From the NCBI RefSeq assembly GCF_000429705.1, contig NZ_AUCJ01000014.1, positions 1 through 28,548 on the forward strand: DNA of 28,548 nucleotides, in the 5' to 3' direction. Below, piece after piece: positions 16,071 through 24,266 of the stretch (position 1 is the first letter of the stretch; each line of letters begins with the position of its first letter). This stretch comes from Alteribacter aurantiacus DSM 18675. GTDB taxonomy: Bacteria; Bacillota; Bacilli; Bacillales; Salisediminibacteriaceae. Under the pieces are notes generated by a model. That model was not told where the DNA came from. It did no database searches and was given only the letters and a program-made list of their open reading frames with translations. The position numbers were made by a program, and so were the translations under genes.

Positions 16071-16626
16071 TTATGAATATAAATGAAATGAAGTGTATGT
16101 CACTTTAAAGGGACAAAGTAAATTTACGAGTGAACGACCGTTATTTTTGTAATTTTATGTTATATTTTGTAGGTAATATGGAGTGTTTTAAGAAAAAAGA
16201 CCGTTAAATTGTAAAAAAATTTAATTAAATTCATGCGTAGAGTATGTAATCCGTGTATAATATTCCGTGAACTGTAAAAAAGTCTCGTTTTATATCATTG
16301 AGATTTCCTAACCATTGAAGTAGATACAAAGGGGAAGGCTGAAGAATAGGACTTCTTGTTTAAGAGAGTCTAAGACTTTTATCTGTCTAGATCTTAAAAA
16401 AGAAGGGCAAAGGAAAGGAATCTGTCTGGTCATAATTATTTCGAAATAATTGTTAGAAATAAAAAAATGTTAAAAAAATAATTTCTTATAAACCCTTAGT
16501 ACCATTGGGTTTCAAAGGAAATGGAAGTATCTTCATATTAAATTTTCTTTACTTTTATTTATCTGACAATTAAAATAATTACAAAGAGATTCCAATTGAG
16601 TTAGGGACTTGAAAATGAAATAAATC

Positions 16627-16656
16627 GTGACATAGGTTTTAATACTATATTACTAT
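16627..16656 (+). promoter_or_regulatory. Candidate promoter of transporter operon 2
   Basis: GTGACA (16627-16632, 5 of 6) and TACTAT (16651-16656, 4 of 6) are 18 bp apart. Transcription would start near 16663, immediately upstream of the CodY-like box, leaving a 40-nt leader. Confidence 0.4.
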
Positions 16657-16668
16657 TAAACTAATTAT

Positions 16669-16683
16669 TATTTTCAGAAAATA
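16669..16683 (+). promoter_or_regulatory. CodY-like box overlapping the leader of transporter operon 2
   Basis: TATTTTCAGAAAATA matches the CodY consensus at 13 of 15, with an intact CAG core and mismatches only at the two ends. It lies 19 bp before the ATG, downstream of the candidate promoter, a position suited to a roadblock. Confidence 0.62.
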
Positions 16684-16702
16684 TTGAAGGGTTTGATATC
16701 CT

Positions 16703-17716
16703 ATGAGCAAAAACCATGCTCTTTTAGAGATAAAAGACTTACATACGGGTTTTGATATTGGTGGTGAATTTCATCATGCAGTAAAAGGAGTATCCTTTGA
16801 TGTCAATCCGAAAGAAGTCGTTTGTGTAGTTGGGGAGTCAGGTTGCGGTAAGAGTGTAATGTCCTTATCGGTTATGAAGTTACTACCTAAACACAATGGG
16901 AAAATTGATAAAGGTGAGATTTTATTCAACGGAAAGAATCTAGCCGATTTATCAGAAAAAGAAATGAATCGTGTACGTGGAAAAGACATCAGTATGATTT
17001 TCCAAGAGCCAATGACAGCGTTAAATCCTGTACTTACGATCGGGTTTCAATTAGATGAGGTCCTTTTGAATCACTCGAAAGCATCAAAAGAGCAAGTTCG
17101 TAAAAAAAGTATTCAACTACTTAAAGATGTAGGGATTTCGAGATCAGAACAGGTTGTTCATGAATATCCTCATCAGCTTTCTGGTGGGATGCGTCAACGT
17201 GTCATGATTGCAATCGCAATTGCTTGTGAACCGGCTCTTTTAATTGCAGATGAGCCGACAACGGCATTGGACGTAACCGTACAAGCGCAAATCTTGGAGT
17301 TAATGAAGAAAATTCAAGATGATAAAGGTATGGCTGTTTTAATGATCACTCACGATCTTGGCGTTGTTGCTGAAATGGCGGACAAGGTTGTTGTCATGTA
17401 CGCCGGACAAGTCGTCGAACAATCGGATGTAGATCGAATCTTCCACGATCCAAAACATCCATATACAAGGGCGTTGTTGGATTCCATTCCTAAAATGGAA
17501 GAGCGAGTAGATGAGTTAAACACCATTAAAGGAATTGTACCGTCTTTAAAGAACATGCCACAGCAAGGCTGCCGATTTGTCGATCGTTGCCCTTCTGCTA
17601 TGCCAGAGTGTAAACAGATTGATCCTCAGCTCGGGGAAACAAACAAAGGTCACGCCGTTCGCTGCCTTCTTTATGAAACAAGTCAGCCTGGAGCAAAAAC
17701 GGAGGTGAGATCATGA
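16703..17716 (+). CDS. Oligopeptide ABC transporter ATP-binding protein (D-type), operon 2
   Basis: ATPase of the second peptide importer, 337 residues. Walker A GESGCGKS (44-51), Q-loop FQEPMTALNP, signature LSGGMRQR (159-166), Walker B LLIADEP (179-185) and the switch-His segment MITHDLGVVAEMAD are all intact. The C-terminal OppD-type extension carries PQQGCRFVDRCP. GAAGGG lies 11 nt before the ATG. It is a clear paralogue of the operon 1 D protein but diverged, so the duplication is old or the two operons were acquired separately. Its stop overlaps the next start (ATGA). Confidence 0.92.
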   Translation: MSKNHALLEIKDLHTGFDIGGEFHHAVKGVSFDVNPKEVVCVVGESGCGKSVMSLSVMKLLPKHNGKIDKGEILFNGKNLADLSEKEMNRVRGKDISMIFQEPMTALNPVLTIGFQLDEVLLNHSKASKEQVRKKSIQLLKDVGISRSEQVVHEYPHQLSGGMRQRVMIAIAIACEPALLIADEPTTALDVTVQAQILELMKKIQDDKGMAVLMITHDLGVVAEMADKVVVMYAGQVVEQSDVDRIFHDPKHPYTRALLDSIPKMEERVDELNTIKGIVPSLKNMPQQGCRFVDRCPSAMPECKQIDPQLGETNKGHAVRCLLYETSQPGAKTEVRS

Positions 17717-18696
17717 CGCAAAAACAAAAGTCAGAACATTTGCTACAAATAAAAGATTTAAAAAAATATTATCCTGTACGCGGTGGTTTCTTTCGCCGCA
17801 AAATAGGCGATGTAAAAGCAGTAGATAATATCTCGTTTGAATTGAAGCGAGGAGAAACATTTGGCTTAGTAGGGGAGTCGGGCTGCGGGAAGTCTACAGC
17901 AGGCCGAACGATCACTCGATTGTTCAAACCAACAAGCGGGAAGATCTTTTTCGAAGGGCAAGACATTACAAATATTTATGGGTCAAGACTTCGAAACATG
18001 CGTAAAGACATTCAAATGGTCTTTCAAGATCCATATGCTTCTTTGAATCCGAAGATGATGGTAGGAAGCATCGTATCAGAACCTATTATTAACTACCGTA
18101 AAGTATCAGAGAAAGCGGTACGTGATGAAGTGATGGACCTGCTTACAAAAGTAGGGTTACCGGAAGATGCTTATTTTAAGTATCCTCATGAATTCTCAGG
18201 TGGTCAGCGACAGCGTATCGGCATTGCCAGGGCCCTTGCCTTAAAGCCAAAGTTGATTGTAGCGGACGAGCCTGTTTCAGCACTTGATGTTTCTGTGCAA
18301 TCACAGGTATTAAACTTGTTGAAAAGTCTACAAAAAGAATTTGATCTTACATTATTGTTTATCGCCCACGATTTAAGTGTTGTTAAACATATGAGTGATC
18401 GCATCGGGGTTATGTATTTAGGTAACTTAGTGGAAGTGGCGGATGGCGAAGACTTGTATCGCAATCCGATGCACCCTTACACGAAAGCTTTGATTTCTGC
18501 GATTCCAATGCCTGATCCGAGGAACAAAAGTAAACGAATTATCTTAAAAGGTGACGTGCCAAGTCCGCAGAATCCACCTGTCGGCTGCCCGTTCCATCCA
18601 CGCTGTCCAGAAGCGATGCCACAATGTAGTGAGAGTAAGCCTCAGTTGAAGGAGGTGAATCGGGAGCACCGCGTTTCGTGCTTACTTTACGATTAA
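17713..18696 (+). CDS. Oligopeptide ABC transporter ATP-binding protein (F-type), operon 2
   Basis: Second ATPase of importer 2, 327 residues. Walker A GESGCGKS (54-61), Q-loop VFQDPYASLNP, signature FSGGQRQR (161-168), Walker B LIVADEP (181-187), then the OppF C-terminal extension PVGCPFHPRCPEAMPQC. The ATG overlaps the D-gene stop by 4 nt, with GGAGGTGA just upstream, so translation is coupled. The binding-protein gene follows after a 48-nt gap. Confidence 0.92.
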   Translation: MTQKQKSEHLLQIKDLKKYYPVRGGFFRRKIGDVKAVDNISFELKRGETFGLVGESGCGKSTAGRTITRLFKPTSGKIFFEGQDITNIYGSRLRNMRKDIQMVFQDPYASLNPKMMVGSIVSEPIINYRKVSEKAVRDEVMDLLTKVGLPEDAYFKYPHEFSGGQRQRIGIARALALKPKLIVADEPVSALDVSVQSQVLNLLKSLQKEFDLTLLFIAHDLSVVKHMSDRIGVMYLGNLVEVADGEDLYRNPMHPYTKALISAIPMPDPRNKSKRIILKGDVPSPQNPPVGCPFHPRCPEAMPQCSESKPQLKEVNREHRVSCLLYD

Positions 18697-18744
18697 CCGA
18701 CTTTTCACTGAGTTAAACACACAATTTTAAGGGGGATTTATCAC

Positions 18745-20490
18745 ATGAGAAAATCATTATTGCTGCTTCTTGCAATGCTACTTTCGATTTCCATTTTCGT
18801 AGTAGCTTGTGGAGGAGACACAGACGAGCCAGCTGAGTCAGATGCTGACGCTGGTGAAGAAGGAACGGACGAAGAGGGTTCTGATGAAGAAACAGCTGAA
18901 GGAGATGTACCACAAGGTGGAACGGTAACGTACGGTTACACTCAAGCCTTTGAAGGTATCTTTGATATCGCACACTACGGTGGAGCGAATGATGGTGTAC
19001 TTCTAAACCTTATCACAGAAGGTTTAATTACGTATGACGAAGAATTAATGCCACAGCCTCACTTAGCTGATTGGGAAATTGACGAAGAAGGAACAACTAT
19101 TACGTTTAACATTCAAGAAGGTGTTTACTGGCACAATGGTGAAGAATTGACTTCTGAAGACATGGCTTTTGCATGGGAAGTTATTGCTGACCCAGACTAC
19201 ACTGGAACACGTTATTCTAACGTAAATATGATTGTTGGTGCTGACGAGTATCGTGCAGGAGAAGCTGACGAAATCGAAGGAATCAATATTGTTGATGACC
19301 ACACACTTGAAGTAACAGTTGTTGAACCACGTCCAAACACATTACTAAACCTTTGGACTAACCCAATTCCAAAAGCTCATTATGATGGAATTGCAGTAGC
19401 AGACCTAGAGGACGCTGATGAAGTAAGACGTAACCCTATCGGTGTAGGTCCATACAAAGTGGAAAACATCGTACCTGGTGAGCAAGTAGAACTAGTTGCG
19501 AACGAAGACTACTGGCAAGGTGCACCTAACCTAGACAGCGTAGTATACAAAGTGGTTGACGGTGCTATGGCCGCAGAACTTATGATGCAAGGTGAAATTG
19601 ACATTGTTCAATTACCACCTAGCCAAGCAATTCAAGTTGAAGGTGACGAATCAGTAGTATTAGAAGATGTTGAAGCTCTTTCTTATAGCTACATTGGTTT
19701 TAAGTTAGGTCAATGGGACGGCGAGCAAGTACAGATGGATAACCCTAAGTTCGCTGATAAAAATGTAAGAAAAGCATTTGCTCATGCTATTGATCGCCAA
19801 ACCATCATTGATTCATTCAGCGAAGGCTACGGTCAAGTGATTAACGCACCTGAATCAGTTATTTCTTGGGCTTACCCAGATGAAGCTGATCTTGTAGATT
19901 ACAACTACGATCCAGAACTAGCTGAACAATTGTTAGAAGAAGCAGGGTATGTAGATACAAATGATGACGGATGGAGAGAAGATCCGGACGGTGAAGAGTT
20001 CACTGTTAACTTTATGGCGATGAGCGGTACAGATATCGCTGAGCCAAGAGCAGAATTTATTGTACGTAACTTGCAAGAGGTTGGAATTAACGCTAGCTTA
20101 CAAGATGGAAGACTTTATGAAATGAACCTTTTCTATGACTTGGTTGAAGAAGATGACGCAGACATCGACCTATTCATGGGTGCTTGGGGATTATCACCAG
20201 ACCCGGATCCAACTGGTCTTTGGAAGCAAGATGACTTCTGGAACTTCTCACGTTGGTCTAACGATGAGTCTGAAGAATTAATTGAGCGTGGTTTAAGTGA
20301 AGAAGCGATGGATATTGATTACAGAACTGAAGTTTATTCTGAATGGCACCAGCTTGTAAATGAAGAGCTACCAATCATTCCAATGTTCTCTCCAACAGAT
20401 ATCTATGCCATTAATTCTGAAGTAGGCGGAGTATCACCATTTATGCGTGACGCAACTCGTGATTCCCACCTATGGTACAGAGAGCAATAA
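18745..20490 (+). CDS. Oligopeptide-binding lipoprotein (SBP family 5), operon 2
   Basis: Receptor of importer 2, a 581-residue precursor. The signal peptide ends in lipobox VVAC with lipidated Cys22. A Asp/Glu-rich linker (about 23-54) precedes the family-5 binding fold (PQGGTVTYGYTQAF, VYWHNGEELTSEDM, and the C-terminal RDSHLWYREQ). AAGGGGG precedes the ATG, the same pattern as in operon 1. The acidic linker and mature domain again suit a halophilic surface. The following 45-nt gap contains a hairpin that could mask the permease ribosome binding site. Confidence 0.92.
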   Translation: MRKSLLLLLAMLLSISIFVVACGGDTDEPAESDADAGEEGTDEEGSDEETAEGDVPQGGTVTYGYTQAFEGIFDIAHYGGANDGVLLNLITEGLITYDEELMPQPHLADWEIDEEGTTITFNIQEGVYWHNGEELTSEDMAFAWEVIADPDYTGTRYSNVNMIVGADEYRAGEADEIEGINIVDDHTLEVTVVEPRPNTLLNLWTNPIPKAHYDGIAVADLEDADEVRRNPIGVGPYKVENIVPGEQVELVANEDYWQGAPNLDSVVYKVVDGAMAAELMMQGEIDIVQLPPSQAIQVEGDESVVLEDVEALSYSYIGFKLGQWDGEQVQMDNPKFADKNVRKAFAHAIDRQTIIDSFSEGYGQVINAPESVISWAYPDEADLVDYNYDPELAEQLLEEAGYVDTNDDGWREDPDGEEFTVNFMAMSGTDIAEPRAEFIVRNLQEVGINASLQDGRLYEMNLFYDLVEEDDADIDLFMGAWGLSPDPDPTGLWKQDDFWNFSRWSNDESEELIERGLSEEAMDIDYRTEVYSEWHQLVNEELPIIPMFSPTDIYAINSEVGGVSPFMRDATRDSHLWYREQ

Positions 20491-20501
20491 GACGTAAGTT
20501 A

Positions 20502-20527
20502 TTCCTTACTATGTTACAAATAAGGAG
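20502..20527 (+). promoter_or_regulatory. Hairpin masking the Shine-Dalgarno of the operon 2 B permease
   Basis: TTCCTTA (20502-20508) pairs with TAAGGAG (20521-20527), a 7-bp stem with a 12-nt loop. The 3' arm contains the whole AAGGAG used by the permease gene starting at 20536. It would lower permease translation relative to the binding protein. Confidence 0.5.
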
Positions 20528-20535
20528 AAATGATC

Positions 20536-21501
20536 ATGTTAATCTATACAATTAGGCGAGTATTCATCATGATACCAATCTTGATCATGATCTCCGTAGT
20601 GGTATTTTCCCTGGCATTAGCAATGCCAGGGGATGCCCTTTCTGGACAAATTGATCCAGCTATTTCAAGCCCAGAGTATATTGAAGAAAAGAGAGAAGAA
20701 TTAGGATTAAACGATCCTGTTCACGTTCAATATGCACGTTGGGCCACAGGTATCCTTCAGTGGGATTTCGGACGGTCATTTATCCATCGAATGGATGTCA
20801 CAGAAGTAATTGGAGAAAGACTACCGAATACCATCTTGTTATCGGTTATGTCTTTAATGATTACCTATGTTTTAGCTTTTTTTATGGGTCGCTTTTCGGG
20901 AAGGAACCCTTATACGGTTGGAGATTATAGTATTCAAGGAATTAACTATTTGATGTTAGCCATCCCAAGTTTCGTTGCAGCAATATTTGCTATCTTCATA
21001 TTCTCATTCCAGTTGGGCTGGTTCCCTGCTACAGGAAGTGTTGGTTCAGGACTAACACCGGGAACGTGGGATTATTGGATGAGTAAAATCCATCATACTG
21101 CATTACCTGCACTCGTTTTAGGTGGGCTAACAACAGCTAGTTATACGCAATTTTTACGTAATGATATTATTGAAAACTCGCAAAAAGACTATGTAAGAAC
21201 GGCACGAGCAAAAGGAACACCAGAAGGTCGTATCTATAACAAGCATATCTTGCGTAACTCCGTCATTCCGATCATTACACTGTTTGGATTTGATATTGCA
21301 AGCATTATTGGAGGGGCTGTCATTATTGAAACAGTATTCTCCTTTCGAGGTATTGGTGAACTATTGATCAGTTCGATTGACCGTCGTGATTACTCTGTAG
21401 TTACGGCTATTACGTTGATGTTATCTGTGGCAACCCTTGTTGGTAACTTACTGGCAGACCTTATCTATGGCGTTGTCGATCCGCGGATTAGAGTAGAATA
21501 G
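20536..21501 (+). CDS. Oligopeptide ABC transporter permease (B-type), operon 2
   Basis: Membrane subunit of importer 2, 321 residues, the same length as its operon 1 counterpart. It has the YTIRRVFIMIPILIMIS first helix, PGDALSGQIDPA, LGLNDPVHVQY, and the EAA loop YVRTARAKGTPEGRIYNK with NSVIPI (219-246), ending DLIYGVVDPRIRVE. The ATG at 20536 is preferred over 20530 because AAGGAG (20522-20527) lies 8 nt away from it but only 2 nt from the earlier ATG. The C permease follows after 10 nt. Confidence 0.91.
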   Translation: MLIYTIRRVFIMIPILIMISVVVFSLALAMPGDALSGQIDPAISSPEYIEEKREELGLNDPVHVQYARWATGILQWDFGRSFIHRMDVTEVIGERLPNTILLSVMSLMITYVLAFFMGRFSGRNPYTVGDYSIQGINYLMLAIPSFVAAIFAIFIFSFQLGWFPATGSVGSGLTPGTWDYWMSKIHHTALPALVLGGLTTASYTQFLRNDIIENSQKDYVRTARAKGTPEGRIYNKHILRNSVIPIITLFGFDIASIIGGAVIIETVFSFRGIGELLISSIDRRDYSVVTAITLMLSVATLVGNLLADLIYGVVDPRIRVE

Positions 21502-21511
21502 GGGTGAGGAA

Positions 21512-22414
21512 ATGTCAGTGGCTTTAAAACAGAATGAACAAGAATTAAAAAAATCAGCCAAAAAACAATCTCCTTGGTCTATTGCTCGGCGGAAATTATT
21601 TCAAAATAAATTAGCCATGCTAAGTTTAGGCTTTCTAGTATTAGTAACTGTCCTAGCATACTTAGCACCTTTTATTACAAGTTTTGATCCAAGGGATGTT
21701 GTACCAACAAATCGATACACTCCTCCGGGTGGAGAACATATACTAGGCACGGACGGTGCTGGGCGAGATATCATGACGCTATTGTTATATGGTGCAAGAA
21801 CATCATTAACAATTGGGTTTGTATGTATGTTCATTATTGTAATCATCGGCATGACAGTCGGTTCAATTGCCGGTTATTATGGTGGTTGGGTAGATGCTGT
21901 TCTCATGCGTTTCACCGATTTTATAATGAACTTTCCTTTCTTAGTATTCGTTATCGTTCTAGCATCCATTTTCCGGGATGCGGGTATATGGGCGTTGATT
22001 GCAGTACTTAGTCTTTTAGGATGGACTGGTGCCGCTCGTGTGGTGCGTAGTAAAATCATGTCTGAGAAAGAAAATGAATATGTGATGGCTGCCATTTCAA
22101 TCGGTGGTACGCCATTTAAAGTGATTCGTAAACACCTTTTACCGAATGTCATGACGACTATCATCGTACAAGCAACCTTATTGTTGGCAGTTATGATTGT
22201 AGCTGAAACGGCCTTAAGTTTCTTAGGTTTTGGCGTTCCCTCTGGAACACCGAGTTGGGGGAATATGATTCAAGAAGCAAGACAACCACACGTTATCAGA
22301 AACTTCTGGTGGGTGTGGATGCCTGCAGCATTCGCAATAACATTTACGATTTTGGCAATTAACTTCATCGGTGAAGGGATTAAAGATGCCTTTAACCCTA
22401 GATCACTCAAATAG
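21512..22414 (+). CDS. Oligopeptide ABC transporter permease (C-type), operon 2
   Basis: Partner permease, 300 residues. A cytoplasmic N-terminus is followed by a first helix (about 35-55), the conserved LGTDGAGRDIMTLLLYGARTS segment (79-98), the EAA loop EYVMAAISIGGTPFKVIRKH with LLPNVMTTII (189-218) and the family C-terminus NFIGEGIKDAFNPRSLK. GGGGTGAGG precedes the ATG. It is the last gene of operon 2 and is followed by a strong terminator. Confidence 0.92.
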   Translation: MSVALKQNEQELKKSAKKQSPWSIARRKLFQNKLAMLSLGFLVLVTVLAYLAPFITSFDPRDVVPTNRYTPPGGEHILGTDGAGRDIMTLLLYGARTSLTIGFVCMFIIVIIGMTVGSIAGYYGGWVDAVLMRFTDFIMNFPFLVFVIVLASIFRDAGIWALIAVLSLLGWTGAARVVRSKIMSEKENEYVMAAISIGGTPFKVIRKHLLPNVMTTIIVQATLLLAVMIVAETALSFLGFGVPSGTPSWGNMIQEARQPHVIRNFWWVWMPAAFAITFTILAINFIGEGIKDAFNPRSLK

Positions 22415-22417
22415 TAT

Positions 22418-22461
22418 AAAAAACACGTACGATTTCTAGATGAAATCGTGCGTGTTTTTTT
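22418..22461 (+). terminator. Terminator after transporter operon 2
   Basis: A 17-bp stem (22420-22436 with 22442-22458, one G-U pair) with a TAGAT loop ends in a run of seven T residues, and A residues on the other side make it symmetrical. Confidence 0.95.
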
Positions 22462-22584
22462 GCTATAAAAACGAAAACGAATAGATGAAAATACATACCA
22501 GTGATTTTTCTAAACCAATATGAAATCAAATATGAATAACATATACGGTAGGAATAAATAGACTTTGTGAAGAAGTAAGGAGCA

Positions 22585-23148
22585 GTGCCAAAGCACAAAA
22601 GGGATGGTGTAGACAATTTGAAGCCTGAATGGAAACGAATCATGGAGCTACAAGGTAAAACACTTATGGGTCTACTGGGCAAGCGTTTCATCATTAGAAA
22701 AGATCAGAGTGAGAATTATTTAGAAATTATGTGTACAGAGCCGTTCGTTCAATGGAGAGATAATTCGGATGATCATTTTCATAAGAATGACAATGGCTTT
22801 TGGAGATTTGAGTGGTCGGAAAATAAATATGGTGAAAGTATTCTGCTATTACATGAACAAGTGACACCGGAGCCACTTAACTATCAGTATGTGGTGGATA
22901 CTGATCCGCCCTTCATTAGTGTACTTGAATCTAGCTACTCCCCTACTAGTATCTTAATAAAAGAGGTAAGTGGATACGGATTCGTTACTGAAAGGGAAGA
23001 GTTCCTCTATGCAATACAGTTGGAAACGGAAAAAGAATATATTTATATTGATGGTTCTCCGGGCCTTATGGAGATGAGAATCTCAGAGAAGGAACTCAAT
23101 ATCTATGCAGATCATTATTATCTTATGTTTAGTACAAAGATCAAGTAG
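22585..23148 (+). CDS. Hypothetical protein of unknown function
   Basis: A 187-residue open frame that I do not recognise. It has no signal peptide or membrane segment and no Cys/His metal motif. It is rich in aromatic and charged residues with alternating patterns that suggest a mainly beta-strand fold (for example ESILLLHEQVTPEPLNYQYV and EKEYIYIDGSPGLMEMRISE). The GTG start is preceded by AAGGAG only 2 nt away, which is unusually close; TTG at 22618 or ATG at 22642 are alternatives, the last also close to the conserved-looking MELQGKTLMGLLGKRF. It stands alone between the transporter terminator and the tadA promoter, in a region that differs from B. subtilis. No terminator is obvious after it. 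The 337-bp gap to tadA (23149-23485) holds nothing else except the tadA promoter. Confidence 0.6.
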   Translation: MPKHKRDGVDNLKPEWKRIMELQGKTLMGLLGKRFIIRKDQSENYLEIMCTEPFVQWRDNSDDHFHKNDNGFWRFEWSENKYGESILLLHEQVTPEPLNYQYVVDTDPPFISVLESSYSPTSILIKEVSGYGFVTEREEFLYAIQLETEKEYIYIDGSPGLMEMRISEKELNIYADHYYLMFSTKIK

Positions 23149-23421
23149 GGTTTTGTTTTATCACCATCGATATAAGAGAGAACAATGTTGGGAATACAAT
23201 CTTGGTGTGAAACCGTTATATCACTTATCTATCATAAATCGGGTAGCGATATGTATGATATTGTGTCGGTATTAATCTTCTTTTTTATATGATACCTACA
23301 ACCTCGCAAGGAAGGTGAACTTCTCTCTTAAGGAATTTCTATTTTGAGGATCGGATAGTATAAATTCGTCACTATTCCATTCCCCGGGAAATGTTTTGAC
23401 AAAACCTGACGGTGGTCGATG

Positions 23422-23450
23422 TTGTAGACAAGAAAAAGATCGGTTACAAT
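23422..23450 (+). promoter_or_regulatory. Candidate sigma-A promoter for tadA
   Basis: TTGTAG (23422-23427) and TACAAT (23445-23450) are 17 bp apart. Transcription near 23457 would leave only a few bases before the ATG at 23465, supporting the downstream tadA start at 23486. Confidence 0.6.
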
Positions 23451-23485
23451 CTAATCAATATTGAATGACAGAAAGAGGACATATC

Positions 23486-23992
23486 ATGGATAAGCCGGTG
23501 TACGATCATGACGAACAATGGATGGAAGAAGCGATTCATGAAGCGCAAAAAGCTGAAGAAAAAGGTGAAGTACCCATTGGTGCTGTCATCGTCAAAGACG
23601 GTGCAGTAATCGGCAGAGGCTATAACTTAAGGGAATCCATTCAACAGGCCACTTCCCATGCAGAGCTTACTGCGATCCAAGAAGCGTGCAAAACAGTGGG
23701 GAGTTGGCGTCTGGTCGGTTGTACCCTTTATGTTACTTTAGAGCCTTGTCCGATGTGCGCAGGAGCGATTGTCCAGTCGCGGATTGAACGTGTCGTTTAT
23801 GGGGCGAGCGATCCAAAGGCCGGATGTTGCGGGACATTGATGAATTTAACCGATGAGCCCCGGTTTAATCACCGAGCGTATGTGACATCAGGTATAATGG
23901 AAGAAACATGTTCTTCTCTTTTAACGAACTTCTTTCAAAAAATCAGAGAGCTGAAAAAAGCGGAGAAACGAAAAAATAAAGAAAAAGGGTGA
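23486..23992 (+). CDS. tadA: tRNA(adenine34) deaminase TadA
   Basis: TadA converts A34 to inosine in the wobble position of tRNA-Arg(ACG), as a zinc-dependent cytosolic homodimer. The 168-residue protein has the deaminase motifs H58-A-E60 (zinc ligand and proton shuttle) and P-C88-P-M-C91 (zinc ligands), with GEVPIGAVIVKDG ahead of them. The frame continues to an ATG at 23465, but GAAAGAGG (23471-23478) is correctly placed 7 nt before 23486. A lysine-rich C-terminal tail follows the domain. tadA upstream of the SRP RNA and dnaX matches the B. subtilis order. Confidence 0.95.
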   Translation: MDKPVYDHDEQWMEEAIHEAQKAEEKGEVPIGAVIVKDGAVIGRGYNLRESIQQATSHAELTAIQEACKTVGSWRLVGCTLYVTLEPCPMCAGAIVQSRIERVVYGASDPKAGCCGTLMNLTDEPRFNHRAYVTSGIMEETCSSLLTNFFQKIRELKKAEKRKNKEKG

Positions 23993-23998
23993 TCGTCT

Positions 23999-24160
23999 GT
24001 GCAACCAAATAAATTTTCATTAGAAACGGCTAAGGTTTTGTCAAAAAAGCTAAACATGCCAATTGAACATATTATGCATACACCTCCTCATATCATTATG
24101 GCGAAAATCGCAAAGCTTGAAGAGGAAGAAGCTCAAAAGGGTGAATCCGAAAAGGAGTAG
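23999..24160 (+). CDS. YycC-like small protein
   Basis: A 53-residue frame with a GTG start, too short for a routine gene list. The product begins MQPNKFSLETAKVLSKKL and continues NMPIEHIMHTPPHIIMAKIAK before a Glu-rich tail. The ETAK-L-KLN-P-EH-MH-P-HI pattern resembles, from memory, the short YycC family of Bacillus, whose function is unknown. AAAGGG (23984-23989) lies 9 nt before the start, and the gene begins 6 nt after the tadA stop, so it is probably co-transcribed with tadA. The family assignment needs a profile search. Confidence 0.65.
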   Translation: MQPNKFSLETAKVLSKKLNMPIEHIMHTPPHIIMAKIAKLEEEEAQKGESEKE

Positions 24161-24191
24161 ACAGATTACAGATATTTACAAACCCTATCTA

Positions 24192-24220
24192 TTGCAATTA
24201 AACGACAAACCGATTATACT
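24192..24220 (+). promoter_or_regulatory. Sigma-A promoter of the SRP RNA gene
   Basis: TTGCAA (24192-24197) and TATACT (24215-24220) are separated by exactly 17 bp. Transcription near 24227 would give a 5' leader of about 40 nt ahead of the mature RNA, as for the processed scRNA precursor of B. subtilis. Confidence 0.8.
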
Positions 24221-24266
24221 AGTAATTGCGTCGCTGATTGCGATGCAACCTAATATGTTATCAACT

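Larger units (their letters stand above)
16071..16702 (+). other. AT-rich intergenic region upstream of the second peptide-transporter operon
   Basis: About 630 bp without a credible gene. It contains an 18-bp perfect palindrome AATTATTTCGAAATAATT (16434-16451), a TATAAT at 16256-16261 without a good -35, a candidate promoter at 16627-16656 and a CodY-like box at 16669-16683. The purpose of the long upstream stretch is unknown; it matches the long region upstream of operon 1 in length and base composition but not in obvious sequence. Confidence 0.7.

Noticed and set aside
16256..16261. TATAAT as promoter of transporter operon 2
   Set aside because: No -35 at usable spacing and it lies about 440 bp before the gene.
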